From Eretmocerus hayati (Eukaryota; Arthropoda; Insecta; Hymenoptera; Aphelinidae), in contig CM056743.1 in assembly GCA_029851415.1 (NCBI GenBank), positions 66,370,186 through 66,434,185 of the forward strand: a DNA stretch of 64,000 bases. The letters are read 5' to 3'. Positions 1-11,395 of this stretch are shown in pieces. The notes below the pieces were generated by a model. That model did not search any database. It had not been told where the DNA came from and worked only from the letters and a program-made list of their open reading frames with translations. Position numbers and translations under genes: made by a program. The first letter of the stretch is position 1, and every line of letters starts with the position of its first letter.

Positions 1-48
1 TGCTACTCTTCGACGCTTGATACATATCGTGTTACTTTTCTTCGGTGA

Positions 49-1252
49 CTAACACGCAAGTGTTAGACTTCGTCGCTTGATAGTATGCAAGTGTTTTTCT
101 TCTTCGGGGGCGACGATATAATGCTGGATCTGGTCTTCGGTGGCTTTTGCTGATTTCCCAAGCTTCTTCGCTCGATTCAGATATTCAATCGCCTTGTCTC
201 CGGGATTGATCCGGAGCTCCTTCAAAAGACGGTACGCCCTCCTTGGGCCAGATGAAATTCGAAACCAATTGACCAAATCACGACTCAACTCCGACCATGT
301 TTTGTACGCATCTTGCGAATTGAGCCAATCCGCAGCAGTTCCTTCGATTGCCGATCGCGCTGCAATCAGCTTTTGAAATTCCTTTCAATTACCAGTATCG
401 GCAATATCATTAAATATGGCAACCCAGTGATCAACTGGTAATTCATCGCACTGTCCTGAAAATTTGGGGAGAGCTTTCTGCTTATCCCTGAAATTTACGC
501 CGCTGTGTGCTGAACGCAATGCAGAACTCGAATCTCCACGGGGGTTCCCCTGCAAGACATCACGCAGCACACCTGCGAAGTCCTGTACAGTCACATACTG
601 ACCCGAGGTGCCGGTCACTGCGGCGGCATCTGGCATAATTTGCTGCGCGGGCGTGCTACCCGGGCGTTCATGAGGCAGCGTGGCGGGAGTCATGAACCGT
701 GTCATGAACCATGTCCGAAGAGTTGCGATTACGAGGGTTCATACTCTCGAGCTCATCCGACATTTGTGATGAGGTACTTGACTGTGCTTTAATGCGCGCA
801 ACTGCTTTTCGCAGGGCTGCGAGCTGTTGCAACACGCTGGAAGAGTTGCTCTCCGATAGGCGATGATTGCCCCCAGCAGCCGCTGCAGGAGGTGCCTGCT
901 CGAGTTGAGCGCGGCCAGGCGCATCATTATTGACATGCACCGCTTCAAGCTGCTGTTCTAGCTTGCGGCGCACCTCGCGCTGACGGGCTTGTGTTACCTC
1001 GACTTGCATTTGCAGGAATCTCAAATGCTGCTTATGGGCCTCTTCATCCTCCCGCAAGCGCCGCATAATTTCCTCTTGCGAGAGGTCCGCTTGCTGAGAT
1101 GCAGCCGCGATGGGCCCAGTAGCCGCATCTATCGGCAATGCACCACGCGATGAACGCATCTGCTCACGTGCGCGAGAGCGCGGTGCGGGTGTAGTGCCGG
1201 CCGAATTTTGCATGGCACGAGTGCCACCGCCACGGCCAGAGCGCGTGTTCAT
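49..1252 (-). pseudogene. gag: gag pseudogene of the left-edge LTR element
   Basis: The first ATG is at 1,252. The frame runs to a stop at 668 and begins with a basic, glycine- and arginine-rich segment (MNTRSGRGGG). It then has an acidic, glutamine-rich coiled-coil-like helix (RLREDEEAHKQHLRFLQ onwards) and a serine-rich linker. Homology-like content then moves to the next frame (705 down to 385), where the phrase LPKFSG resembles the start of a retrotransposon gag/capsid domain. An in-frame TGA at 385-387 breaks it, and the same frame continues to 49 with capsid-like text (TAADWLNS, YLNRAKKLGKSAKATEDQIQ). One frameshift plus one nonsense codon mark it as dead. Assignment as gag rests on position after the primer site and on this layout, not on a zinc knuckle, which is not in the window. 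Confidence 0.6.
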
Positions 1253-2182
1253 CTTGGTGCAGCTTGTCACCAACACACAGATACGTAAGCTCTGTGATGT
1301 AGCCTTAGCTTCCGGTGTAACAAGAGTATCTATGGATATACCTCGGCTACAGAGTGTTGCCTTAGCTTCCGCTATATTAAGAGTATCTATAGATATAACT
1401 CGGCTACAGAGTTTCTCTACAAGTAGGGAAATCTGATGGGAGAGCGATTGAGCTGCCAAAAAGGCATAGGGAGAGATATACTCTGGTTATACGCACGATA
1501 TTCTGCCGCCGATCGCTGCTATAGCGATCGCGACTCGCTCTATCAGCAGAGAGAGACTCGTTGCCCCCTCTTCGCCGACTCCTCGGTCTCGGCTCTCTCT
1601 CTCTCTCTCGCCTCGCGCGCTCGGGCTGCGCCGTCGAGCTGCGTGCAAGGAGGGCGCTCTCTCCCTTTCTCTCTCCCACTCGTTCGCTCTCTCACTCTCG
1701 TATACTATAGTATACTATAGCGTGTACTCACTTTTAACTCTCACGCGTCTCCACGCACTGGACGAAGCCCGCGACTGACGCAATTGTTCGAGCGAAGATG
1801 TAACTCACGTTGGATGTGATCTTTTGGTCGCTTGCAGTAATTTGTCCATTGTGGCTCCCGCACCGGGATTCCACCCTGATGCACTTTTACGGGCCGCAAA
1901 CTCCGGTCGCTGGATGCTTGGATGCGTTTTCCCTGCACAGGATCCTTCCGGATGCTCTGTGCGGGCGGCTCACAGCGTGCTTCTTTCCAGAAACTCGCCG
2001 GCTCCACGCTCCTTAGCTGGCCAAGCCTGAGCGCCGCACCTCTCCAGGTGCACTCCCCACAACGTTCAGTCGTGTAGGGTGCACTTAGCACCAAACCCGC
2101 CACCACCACTCTAGGAAACTTTTCACTGCAGCGAACTATCACTCGTTGCGCGTGTCGCGCGCGCGCTGCTTGGCTCGTCCTT

Positions 2183-2200
2183 ATCCCGGACGAGCCCCCA
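2183..2200 (-). promoter_or_regulatory. Primer binding site, tRNA-Pro type
   Basis: The minus strand reads TGGGGGCTCGTCCGGGAT, the 18-nt sequence complementary to the 3' end of tRNA-Pro, which is also the primer site of several retroviruses and retroelements. It places the 5' LTR immediately to the right and gag to the left. Confidence 0.8.
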
Positions 2201-2540
2201 AATTTTAGAATTTGGAAGTCCGAGAATAAGTATATCGAGTCAATAATTAATGGCAATTGAATATAATGCGATTTATTGGTGCACACTTCAATTATACTTA
2301 TGAAAAGGCTCGTGAAGAGATTTGACGCAATAATGATGCAATCAGAATAGCGCAGCGCACGACACACGTCTCACTCAATTAAGGGATAGACAAAGACTGA
2401 CGCTTACCGCGTAATTCGGCAGCGGGGACCCAAGCTCGCTGAGCTTGGTGCTTTTCCATGGTGCGGGAAGCTCCGCGCCATGATCCACTCATACACACGC
2501 TTACACACACTCATCCATGATGCGCTCACACTCCCATTCC
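2201..2540 (-). repeat. Probable 5' LTR (outer end approximate)
   Basis: This tract directly precedes the primer site on the minus strand and carries an AATAAA signal (plus-strand TTTATT near 2,271) as expected near the R/U5 region. No second copy is in the window, so the outer edge near 2,540 is a guess. Confidence 0.4.
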
Positions 2541-3629
2541 CACAAATATAAAAGTCAACTTATGAAGAGCGCTGAAGTTATGATGTATCATTCCACCAAG
2601 ATGTGGTTATAACAATATAACGCCTTTTGAGTGAAATGTAACATTGACCACTTGCTTCAAGTAGATAATATTCAGAAGAAAATGATAGTTGATACTTCTC
2701 TCCCAATTGTATAGTCATTATTATATCTTGATAGGATTACACAGTATCACGCTGAGTCCCTTGAAATTTGTACTTTGGTAATTTTTGTCATCAATCTAGC
2801 CAATCGTAATGATCTCTTCATCTTGATGTCTAGCCCTCCTGATGCCACATTCATCAAAATTCATCTTTGCTCTATGGATTCTGAAAAGTATCAGGGAGAT
2901 GCGTTACTGTTATAAGAGGGGTGGTTGTCTACATAGATGACAACTTGTATACAAGAATCAACAAAGAGTGCTAGTAAAGTTGTACGTTATTGACAATGTA
3001 TCAAGATAAAGCTGTAACAACTTTTTCTCAATGAAGAGCAAGATTACCATCATCTTTTAACTATTATCTACTTGAATATCAGAAATGTTGTTGCTCTTCA
3101 CTCAGAGAAATTGGTATACATCGTGTAACTCCATCCTGATGGAACGTCACCCATGCTTCAGTCCTAGTGCTCTCCCAAACTGGACTCTTGCATATTAGTA
3201 ATCAGCAATCTGGAAATTTGCAAAACTTCCCTCGAGAGGATTTCCAATCTTTTCGGTACTTTTGTTCCTGTACATCTTCCATCCTCTCTTTTTGGTTTCA
3301 CAAATATTTATTTTTTTAGAGCATTTTTTATGAAGATCAATATCTGATCCAACAAACAAAACTTGAGTAAATTGAACTAATAGAAGTGAGATATCAACAA
3401 ATTTCTCTCTGGCAGCACAATCGCTGTCACAGATCAGCATATATGTTTATGAACATGAATAGAAGAATTGTTCAAAATGACTTAGCCTCAAAAAGTTGAG
3501 GAAAAGCTCTCTAGAAAGCTTCTCTAATCAAGGAGGTGAACCACGACCACATACTCTTGACGGACTTGTCACGTTAAAAAGTGAGACTGACAATCTAATC
3601 AGCAGGCTGCTCAACCATTAATTGGGAAA
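2541..3629. other. No gene recognised
   Basis: AT-rich sequence with short chance ORFs only. No repeat, RNA or promoter signal that I can support. Confidence 0.5.
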
Positions 3630-4109
3630 TCAGACCTCACTTCTGAATGAGGAATATAGGTGGAAACTACTCACCATCAGAGGCGGGACACCTTCATCAG
3701 ATGGAACATCAATCTCTGCTCCAATGCTTATCAAGGACTCAACCATTATTTCATTTGAATTGAAACAGGCTTGAGAAAGTGGAGTTGAGGCGAGTCTGTT
3801 TGTACTCTTGAGATTCACTGAGGCCCCAGCTTCCACAAAGAATATCTAGCCACTAGATGGAGGCATGATAATCCTTCTATGCTTGGCATGTCAAGATTTG
3901 CACCATGCTGAATAATAAACTTGATTATCCAAAACCGAGTTTGTGTGGCTCGGGCAATGTAATACTGCACGTGCAGCAAGGTGCAGTGCTGAGCATCCCA
4001 TATCTAGAATGCTGTTAAAGTCAAAACCATGCTCAAGCATGGACTCTACTATACTGAGATGCCGATTCCTAACTGCATCCAAAAACTTTCTTAAATCATT
4101 AGTCACCAT
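3630..4109 (-). pseudogene. Ankyrin-repeat gene fragment with frameshifts
   Basis: The minus strand from an ATG at 4,109 gives an ankyrin-like start (LSIVESMLEHGFDFNSILD, then GCSALHLAARA). The ankyrin pattern then moves frame (FIIQHGANLDMPSIEGLSCL, around 3,845-3,920) and moves again (VEAGASVNL, then TPLSQACFNSNEIMVESLI, about 3,690-3,836). Three to four ankyrin repeats are recognisable, each with the helix-turn-helix spacing and the GA.(I/V) loop. A GTGAGT donor follows at about 3,674, so the fragment may be one exon. Two frame changes within about 300 bp argue for a pseudogene or sequencing indels. The rest of the gene was not found. Confidence 0.6.
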
Positions 4110-4404
4110 GATAACATTGAAGGTTCAATGTCTGCTATGTATCACTTGCACTAGGGATCAGGCGTCCAGGTACTTGCACTTGGCTCAGTCGCAGACTCAG
4201 ACTTCCTTTCAGAGTTAGGGCAACTTCACAAGGATGAAGAAAAAAGTACTGAGTGGAAGCTATATTTACAATATATCCAGAAAGAGTCCCAAACATTTAT
4301 GGTCATAGCCATCATGCTGCTCCATCTGGATCTCCTGTCCATTTATTTTTTTTTTCTTTCTGATTCATTCATAGAAAAATTTCAAGCATGGCGTATTTCA
4401 AGAT

Positions 4405-4480
4405 AATCCTCAGTGGCACGGATGGCCCAGGGTCTAAAGCGTTCCTCCGCGCGTCCGGGATCATTATTGGTGTTATTAGG
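4405..4480 (+). repeat. Possible tRNA-derived SINE head
   Basis: The phrase TGGCCCAGGGTCTAAAGCG resembles an RNA polymerase III A box with tRNA-like spacing. No clear B box or target duplication was seen, so this is only a hint. Confidence 0.2.
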
Positions 4481-4843
4481 TGTGATGTTATGTCAAGTAT
4501 AGGTTGAATCCATCTTTTTTTATTCTCCCTAAAGAGGATATTGAGAAGACTTGAGAATTAATTCTATTGGATAATTCAAATTTCGAGCTCCCTCTGGGTG
4601 CCTACGCTTATGGATGTACACTTTTTGTCACAACGCCGGCAGCCAATCGATAGTCGAGTGGTTATAACCAGCTGTATACAGCGGACTGGGTTACAGAATT
4701 GGCTCATAGATAAGGCGGCAGCCATTTTGACTGTCGACAGAAGCAGAAGACAGCGCGTTGCGTGTGGCCGGAGTCACACCTCACACGTGTTGTTTTTCGC
4801 CATCGGGAGAATCACTATTGCTTTTAATGTTGATACAAAAGAA

Positions 4844-5010
4844 ATGCCTCTCTATAACGCGTATTCTTGTCATGGCCGGAGGTGGAGTACAAACAAGGAT
4901 GGGAAAATTAACTCTCTTTATATCCCAGATGATGCACATATAGCCAAAAAATGGGTTGAGTTTTGACGTCGTGATCTGAGCAAACTCAAAGAACGTGAAT
5001 ACTTTTTTTG
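4844..5010 (+). pseudogene. THAP-type zinc finger remnant
   Basis: From an ATG at 4,844 the frame gives a THAP-like pattern: A-x-x-C, then NKDGK, a short FPkd-like turn (IPDDAHIAKKW) and the invariant tryptophan followed by VEF. A TGA at 4,964 then interrupts it, and in frame after the stop the text continues as RRDLSKLKERE. The first metal-binding Cys appears replaced by Tyr (NAYSC where CxAxxC is expected). THAP domains are DNA-binding modules of P-element-like transposases and of host proteins derived from them. The missing cysteine and stop suggest a dead fragment. Confidence 0.5.
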
Positions 5011-6104
5011 AGTTTGCTCGAACTCAAGTTATGAACTTCAGTTCGTAATGTAATCCATCCTTCATCAAACATTGACTCAAGTTATTCTGCTCCCATACGC
5101 CAGTTATCACAATCTTCAATTCGTGTGTGTTCAGGTCATTCTTAACCAAAATTAGTTGTAAGGCCCCCAGGACAATGTTAATGATAAGCCTCAATTATGA
5201 TGCAATCGTTGTAGAACAAGTACTATCATGTGAGGGCCCTCAGAAGTAAAGTTGTAGTCCATAATTGATGACACCATCCACGCTCATTCGGAATGCTACC
5301 ACATTCCATTTTTCATGATGCCAGGCGGGGGAATTACGCTCCCTAACACTGGAGTGACCATGCTAGCTATTAGGATTCGATTCACAATTGTTTATCATAA
5401 ATATTTAGAGTTGCGTTTAGACGGGATCTTCTTCCATCAGGACTTGAGAACACTTATTTGAATATTATCCAGTTATAAAAATATGAAAGGAAGCCTTGCC
5501 AGATCGATCCGATATCTCTGTTCGCACCACGATCTACCTGACCAGTAGGTCAATTTCAAATGAACAATAATTCCCTCTGTCGCTCTCATTGGCTGGAGAG
5601 CCAATATGGCAGCTCGCCAGGGGCAAAATCTGATTGGTTGGGAGTTCACGCTGCGCGTGACCACACCATATCTCCCTTGCACCATGTTGTGATTCTATAA
5701 CTAACGAAGTTTTTCGTCGATGCGCGAAGAAGAAATCAGGGCGCACTAAGATTAGTGTGATATATGAGAATGACTCAGGGTCGGAATACAATAAGATCAT
5801 AGCTTACGCGCATGCGCGGAATCGCGGCACAGATGGAAGTAAGGTCTGATAAGGGCAGGCTTAATGAAACGTAGTATAAGACAAGACGACACAAATTCCA
5901 GTGGTATGGAGTAGACTTACGCAAGCGGGCACGTAAGGCCCGTAATACTTTCAGATGCTGATACATGGTACAACGACGGACATGCGTGGCAGTACCGCGG
6001 CTTCATCAATCAGCAAGCCGGGAGGATTCAGGGACCACAGCTGCCTCAGAGATCAGCAGCTAGGAATATAATCTAGCCAGCTGCCATCTACGTGATCATG
6101 CATA
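5011..6104. other. No gene recognised
   Basis: Only short, unrelated ORFs in several frames; nothing with a family signature. No long repeat seen. Confidence 0.5.
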
Positions 6105-6330
6105 TCCAGTAGAAGGTCATCTCAAGCCGCGCACCCTGAACCTCCACCGCACCGTGAGCGCGCATACCAATTAGGGTCTTAGCTCGAACCGCACACCATG
6201 GACTTCTACCGCGACCATGAGCATGCATACTGATTAGGGCTTAGCTCGAACCACACACCCTTACATTCTGACTGCAAGCTCAACTACAGGCATGAGTATG
6301 CATAATAAGTAAGAGCTTAATTCAAGGTTT
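6105..6330 (+). repeat. About 61-bp tandem repeat, 3-4 diverged copies
   Basis: Units share TTAGCTCGAACCGCACACC and, about 35 bp later, CATGAGCATGCATAC followed by an ATTAGGG tail. Starts are near 6,118, 6,180 and 6,242, with a weaker copy after 6,305. The array lies directly upstream of a TATA box and may be an enhancer-like array or a subterminal transposon repeat. Confidence 0.6.
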
Positions 6331-6404
6331 ACAAGGTCAATGCCACCCGACTGAAACCTCACAAATGCTCACACGTAAATCCGGGGCTACGAGGTCCGAC
6401 CACC

Positions 6405-6435
6405 TATATAAGGACCCTCCGCTTCTGCAAGCTTC
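6405..6435 (+). promoter_or_regulatory. TATA box of the 6.4-7.0 kb unit
   Basis: TATATAAG at 6,405-6,412, with TTCATTCG about 25-30 bp downstream as a possible initiator, upstream of the ATG at 6,465. Confidence 0.55.
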
Positions 6436-6464
6436 ATTCGAACGACTGCCGTCGGACAGAACGC

Positions 6465-6947
6465 ATGTTAATTTCACCCATGCAAAACTCTGTTATACTC
6501 GGTCTGAAATCGTATTGTGAATCTTTTCGATCATCAATAGATTCAGCGTTCGATCTAAGTTGTAACAGTGTATATTCTCCTGACTGCATTCTACCACCAT
6601 GTACTATCGATGACCAAGATCAAGGAATGAAGGATCGATTGTTATCACTACTCGATTCTTCTGGCTTCTTTGGTATTTCAATACCTTCACAGACAACGAA
6701 TCCCAAGGCGTTTGAATATCAACGCGTATCAAGTATATTGAGAAATTGCAATCATCAGCCTATAGTAGATACGCTTCACAATCAAGGTAATGTCACGGAG
6801 AGAGGGACACTGCATCACTGGATCGCCCATGTAACTGACAAACTTGTTACGGCCAACGGCAAGCCAAACGCCTTGCTATTTCAGGAGCTTTGCGTTACGT
6901 CCCCCGAGAAGAACAAAAACGGGCATCTCCAACCAAGCAGAATTTAG
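6465..6947 (+). CDS. Hypothetical 160-aa protein
   Basis: Unrecognised. The ORF starts at the first ATG downstream of the TATA box, about 60 bp after it, and ends at 6,947. An AATAAA signal follows at 7,002-7,007, so the whole unit is about 600 bp. The protein is soluble-looking with no signal peptide or membrane segment. It has an acidic, Cys-containing N-terminal half (PDCILPPCTIDD) and a more basic C-terminus (SPEKNKNGHLQPSR). No domain was identified. It could be a small mobile-element gene, an LTR-internal ORF or chance. The matched promoter and poly(A) signal are the main reason to list it. Confidence 0.35.
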   Translation: MLISPMQNSVILGLKSYCESFRSSIDSAFDLSCNSVYSPDCILPPCTIDDQDQGMKDRLLSLLDSSGFFGISIPSQTTNPKAFEYQRVSSILRNCNHQPIVDTLHNQGNVTERGTLHHWIAHVTDKLVTANGKPNALLFQELCVTSPEKNKNGHLQPSRI

Positions 6948-7001
6948 AAGTGCAGAGCGAGCCTAAATCTTCTCGCGCATCTCCAGCGTCACATTCTGAC
7001 C

Positions 7002-7007
7002 AATAAA
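7002..7007 (+). terminator. Poly(A) signal AATAAA
   Basis: Canonical hexamer 55 bp after the stop codon of the 160-aa ORF. Confidence 0.45.
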
Positions 7008-7135
7008 TTCATAACATTAGCACACGAGGCGGCAGCCAATCAGAGGACAAAGGTACCCTGGCACCGAATTTGTGAGGAATAGAAAATCCGGAAAGACAGA
7101 TTGATGCGCTAGAAACTCTGCTCACCGAATTCGCG

Positions 7136-7650
7136 GCCATAAGAACTCTACCCTTCCGAATTTTTTCAAACTGAGCAAAAAACATGGTCATCCGAGCCAT
7201 TCCGGTACGCTTTGAATGTTGCCCGTAGTGATATTTTCTTTGGCTAATGGGAAAACTCTACTCAATTTGGGAAATATCCCATAACTCCAAATTTTCACAT
7301 TTTCCTATTTGTATTCCCGTGGAAAGAGTTAATCTTAATTAGCATAAAAGTACAGAAGTACAGATCACTCGCAATCTCATACATAACCTGGAGATGCTTT
7401 TAAACGACCAATTCATTCAAGCAAGTGATCTGGACTTCCATGCAAATCAACATTAACTCATTGCAGGAAAAAACAACTAGAAAAATGTGAAAATTTGAAG
7501 TTGTGAAGTTTTTTTCAGATCGAGTAGAGTTTTTCTAGTCAAAGAGCATATCACTACGAGCAACATTCGAAGCGTACTGGAATGGCTCGGATGATCATGT
7601 TTTTTGCTAAGTTAGGGAAAATTTGAAAAAGTAGAGTTTTTATCCATGAA
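7136..7650. mobile_element. Foldback element with about 170-bp inverted arms
   Basis: The arm at 7,136-7,306 is the inverted complement, with scattered mismatches, of 7,480-7,650. Both contain GCAAAAAACATG, then CCGAGCCATTCC, then AACTCTACTC, then AATTTTCACATTTT. The 170-bp centre is AT-rich and non-coding. No transposase or clear target duplication was seen. It is a non-autonomous palindromic transposon or a remnant of one. Confidence 0.65.
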
Positions 7651-8580
7651 AACCCATAGTTCTTCCGGGAAAATGACCGAATTTTCAAAATAACTGATTC
7701 GTCTAATCTTTCGTGCAATTCCCAACTTCCATGCAATCCCCACTTTGGGAAGTTCGACCTCATCCAAATCAGATCCACGCACGTCCTTGATCTGAAGCCT
7801 GGCTTCCAATAGAAATCTGGAACATTGTCAGATCGTAGGTCTGTACAATCAGAATTCTGAATTTTAGAATCTCAAAGATTGAGGATTCTCTGGGAAAGGC
7901 TCGAAAATCCTCTCCCTCCATCTAAACACCCAGTATTTTAGCACACAAGGTGAGTACAAGTGACCATAGCTATCAATGATTAAAGTTCGGTTAATGCGGA
8001 TTTAAGGTTATTCAACAACGCATATATGTCAATATCATATCCTTGACTCATGACTATTTCTTGTAAAATATTGGGATATGTGGGGTAGTAATAATCTTAT
8101 AGATCCGTTGAACTGACACAGAACTCACAAGATTAATGATTGTTTCAATTTAGGAACATCCCTTGGCAGCTTTTTCGGAACTTGAAGTAATTTTTCGACA
8201 GACTACTCGTGGTCAATGCATAGCTGGTTCGTTTTGACAAGTATAGAGTGGGTGCCCTAAATTCACAGGTCCATTCAGCATCTGACATAATATGTTTGGA
8301 ATCTCGGAAACCACCCATATTGGGCAGGTGCCCGAATTATGGAGAAAGAATACCTTTCGAGCTAATATAATTAAATTCGGTTCTACGGAAAAGCGCCCAT
8401 AATCGGGAGGTGCCTATGAAGACAGGGTTTACTGACCTTTTTCCCAGTGAAAGACTTATGTGGCAAGATATTCAAAACGATTTTATTGAAATATGAGGAG
8501 GTCTATTGTATATTCAATACAACCTGATATTAATCGTCGACATTAATTTCAGACGATATTCGAGGAGATCATATTGAATT
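7651..8580. other. No gene recognised
   Basis: AT-rich non-coding stretch between the foldback element and the satellite field. Confidence 0.4.
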
Positions 8581-10046
8581 TTGAGGAAATTTCTCCTTGA
8601 ATCTCAATTCAATGCGGATTTTCTTGAGAATTCAGTCCGGATTTCATTAAAAAACGTTTTGAGTTCCACTACTATCTCCAGTGTAGTCTTCGAAGGGACC
8701 TTGCTGCCCGTAGAATTCCGTTATTCAATACAGTATTCGGAGTCCTCGTGTTTCATCCAAACCTTCCTTATACAATATTCGGCGATATCTTACACCCTAT
8801 CACGGTACGAGATCGAATTACGAATCGCGGATGAGCAGAGGAGGTGGATCCGAGGAGTCTGTAATTGGGTTCTGTTCAGACCAACCTCGTCAGAATCCTC
8901 CCTGAGGAATAGCAGTTGATTGACCATGAGCCATTCGAGGGAATGAAGCCTCGAGGATGAGTTTGCTTCATGTCCATCCCCGTAGCTCAATAGATCATTT
9001 CAAGTTCTCGAATATGACCAAAACACTCATCATACAATATTCCGCCGTATCTCCGGTGCCCCAACCAGCACATGAGACGTGGTTGCAAGTCAGTAGAAGA
9101 TCGAATCGAGAAGACGCAATCGCTCAACCTTCAATCACCTTAGACAATCTAACCTCGATAGTGAGGTTACGTCATTTCCCGTAACACCATACAATATCCG
9201 GAGTTATCATTCATCATCCAGAATCCTGTTACACAGTATTCCACCGTATCTCCCGGTGCCTCCAGCAGCGGATGAGCCTATAACGCGTCTCAGCTAGCTC
9301 CCGTTAATGTCTGTTATTCAATACAGTATTCGGATTTTTGTGCATCTTTCAAAAATCCTTTATACAATATTCAGCGGTATTCCACGCCCCAACTATAAAA
9401 CGGAGAACGAATCGCGAATCACGGATGAATAGAGGAAATCAATTCGAGGAGTCGGTGAATTCGTTCCGTTGAGGACGACGTCTTCGGAATCCTCTCCAGA
9501 AAGCGCAGTCCAAATACCAGGAGCGATTCCGAAAGGAAGAGCCTAGAGGATGAGCTTGTTCCGTGCCCTTCTTCGTAGCTCAATATAGTATTCGGAGTCC
9601 ACGAATTCGACTCAAACTCACATCATACATTATTCCGCCGTATCTCTTGGTGCCTTGGAGGGGAGAGAATCGAATCACGGATCATGGGTGAGCACGAGAT
9701 TCAGATTTAGGAACCCCATAGTTTCGTTCTGTTCCGAACAAACTCATTGGAATCCTTCTCGGGGAATAGCAGTTGATGTACCATCAGCCAGTCCAGAGAA
9801 AAAAGCTCTAAGGATGAGCGTGCTGCATGTCCATCTTCGTAGCTGAATCCAGTATTCGAAGTCCACGAATACGACTAAAACACACATCATACAGTATTCT
9901 GCTGTATCTCCCGGTGCCTTGAGCAGCGGATGAGCCTATAACGCAGATCAGTAATACATTCAGATGAGAACACGCAGTGACTCGACCTTCAGACGCTTCC
10001 GACAGTATAGTCTCAAGAGTGAGCTAGGTCCCCGTTGATGTCTGTT

Positions 10047-10819
10047 AGGGCTGATCCATAAACCACGTAGCCCGATTTTGGCCAATCGTGACACCCCCCC
10101 TCCCTCCCTCTCCGGTGACCAACTTTAAATTTCTTCAGACCCCCCCCCCCTCCAGAACGTAACTCCAGCAGAGCATGGACTGGAACCTTGCATCAATACT
10201 CGCAGATCAAAATGTATCAGGTAACTGATTTTATTTACGCTAAATTGTACAAAAATGAATTTCCCTTCCCAAAAACTCATATAAATTATGATCAATTGGT
10301 ATAGGGCACGCGTGCATCTCTGCGATTGCTTCGTCGACATATCCCATTTCGACTGAATTTACATTAACCTAGTGAAATGTTCCATTCTGGAGAACGCAGA
10401 GTACTTCTCCCGGTCTTTCCTGGGACTCATCGAATTGTAACTTTTTTGTCATTCTATTTGAATTTTTGAGCATCACAGAATTTTTTTATACACTTTCATT
10501 ATACTTCACCGAGTTTGTGTTTTCTCCGTCCCAGATCTAGTAATTTTGGTCATGACACGTGACTTCCGAGAATTAACTTCCGGCTTAGTCGCTCATTTGA
10601 TCTCGGGGGTGGGTTCAATCATGGGTGTTCGAATACATCTATCGTGTGTCAATATTTTAGTTTTGCAATTTGAATGAGGAGAGACGAAAATTTTGTCCGT
10701 TACACTGTTTGGTTAATGAGAAAAATTTTATTTTGGTACCGGACGGGGATTGACCCTGAGCCTTTCACGTGGATGGAGGAGGTGTTATCCACGTGACCAC
10801 GGTGGCTACAATCACGCGT
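10047..10819 (-). mobile_element. tRNA-headed retroposon in the satellite
   Basis: The insertion interrupts a satellite monomer and is flanked by a 12-bp direct repeat, TTGATGTCTGTT (10,035-10,046 and 10,820-10,831). On the minus strand it begins with a tRNA-like head (10,810 down to 10,737, with A-box-like and B-box-like phrases). It ends with a tail reading GGTTTATGGATCAGCCCT, after C-rich tracts on the plus strand. A long duplication plus an internal Pol III-like head suggests a SINE-type retroposon. No coding capacity. Confidence 0.55.
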
Positions 10820-11395
10820 TTGATGTCTGTTGCATGTATGCGACTGGGCCCAATATGAGACACCCATAGTCCATTTTCGAGACGCACAGTGCACACGTAC
10901 AGTATCCGGAATCCACCATACGACTAAAACACACATCGTACAGTATTCCGCCGTATTTCTTGGTGACTTGAAGAGGAGGAAGTCGGTTCATGTATGACGG
11001 TTGAGCACGAGATAGAGATTGGAGGACGAAATGGTATCCTCTCGTATTGAACAACCTCATTGGAATGCTCGTCGACGATCATCCGTCGATGTACCATCAG
11101 CCATTCCAGATAAGTAAGCTTGGAGGATGAGCTCGCTGCAGGTCCAGCCTTGTGGCTCAATACAGCATTCGGAGTCCGCAAATACGACGACAACACAGAT
11201 CATACAGAATTTCGCCGTATCTCTGCTCCCCCCAAAGAGGGGAAACTCGAATCACGTAAGATGGACGAAAATAATATATAGATCCAAAGACTACATGATA
11301 TCGTTTCGTACCGAACAAGCTTATTGACACCCCCCTCGAAAAATAGCAGTTGACGTACCATCAGCCATCCCAGAGGAGGAAGTTCCGAAGATAAG

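Larger units (their letters stand above)
1..2540 (-). mobile_element. 5' part of a degenerate LTR retrotransposon (tRNA-Pro primed)
   Basis: Reading on the minus strand there is an LTR-like tract (about 2,201-2,540), a proline-tRNA primer binding site, a long leader (about 1,260-2,180) and a decayed gag running off the left window edge. No protease, reverse transcriptase or integrase is present, so the rest would lie to the left. The LTR is single here, so its outer boundary is estimated. The leader contains a pyrimidine-rich tract and a short repeat around 1,310-1,400. Gag has one frame change and one internal stop, so the copy is inactive. The family could be Ty3/gypsy or a relative; without pol this stays open. 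Confidence 0.65.

Noticed and set aside
1741..2367. 208-aa minus-strand ORF
   Set aside because: Spans the leader, primer site and LTR of the left-edge element, so it is not a plausible protein.
10737..10810. Genuine tRNA gene
   Set aside because: The B box lacks one base of the conserved T loop and no full cloverleaf could be drawn; better explained as a SINE head.
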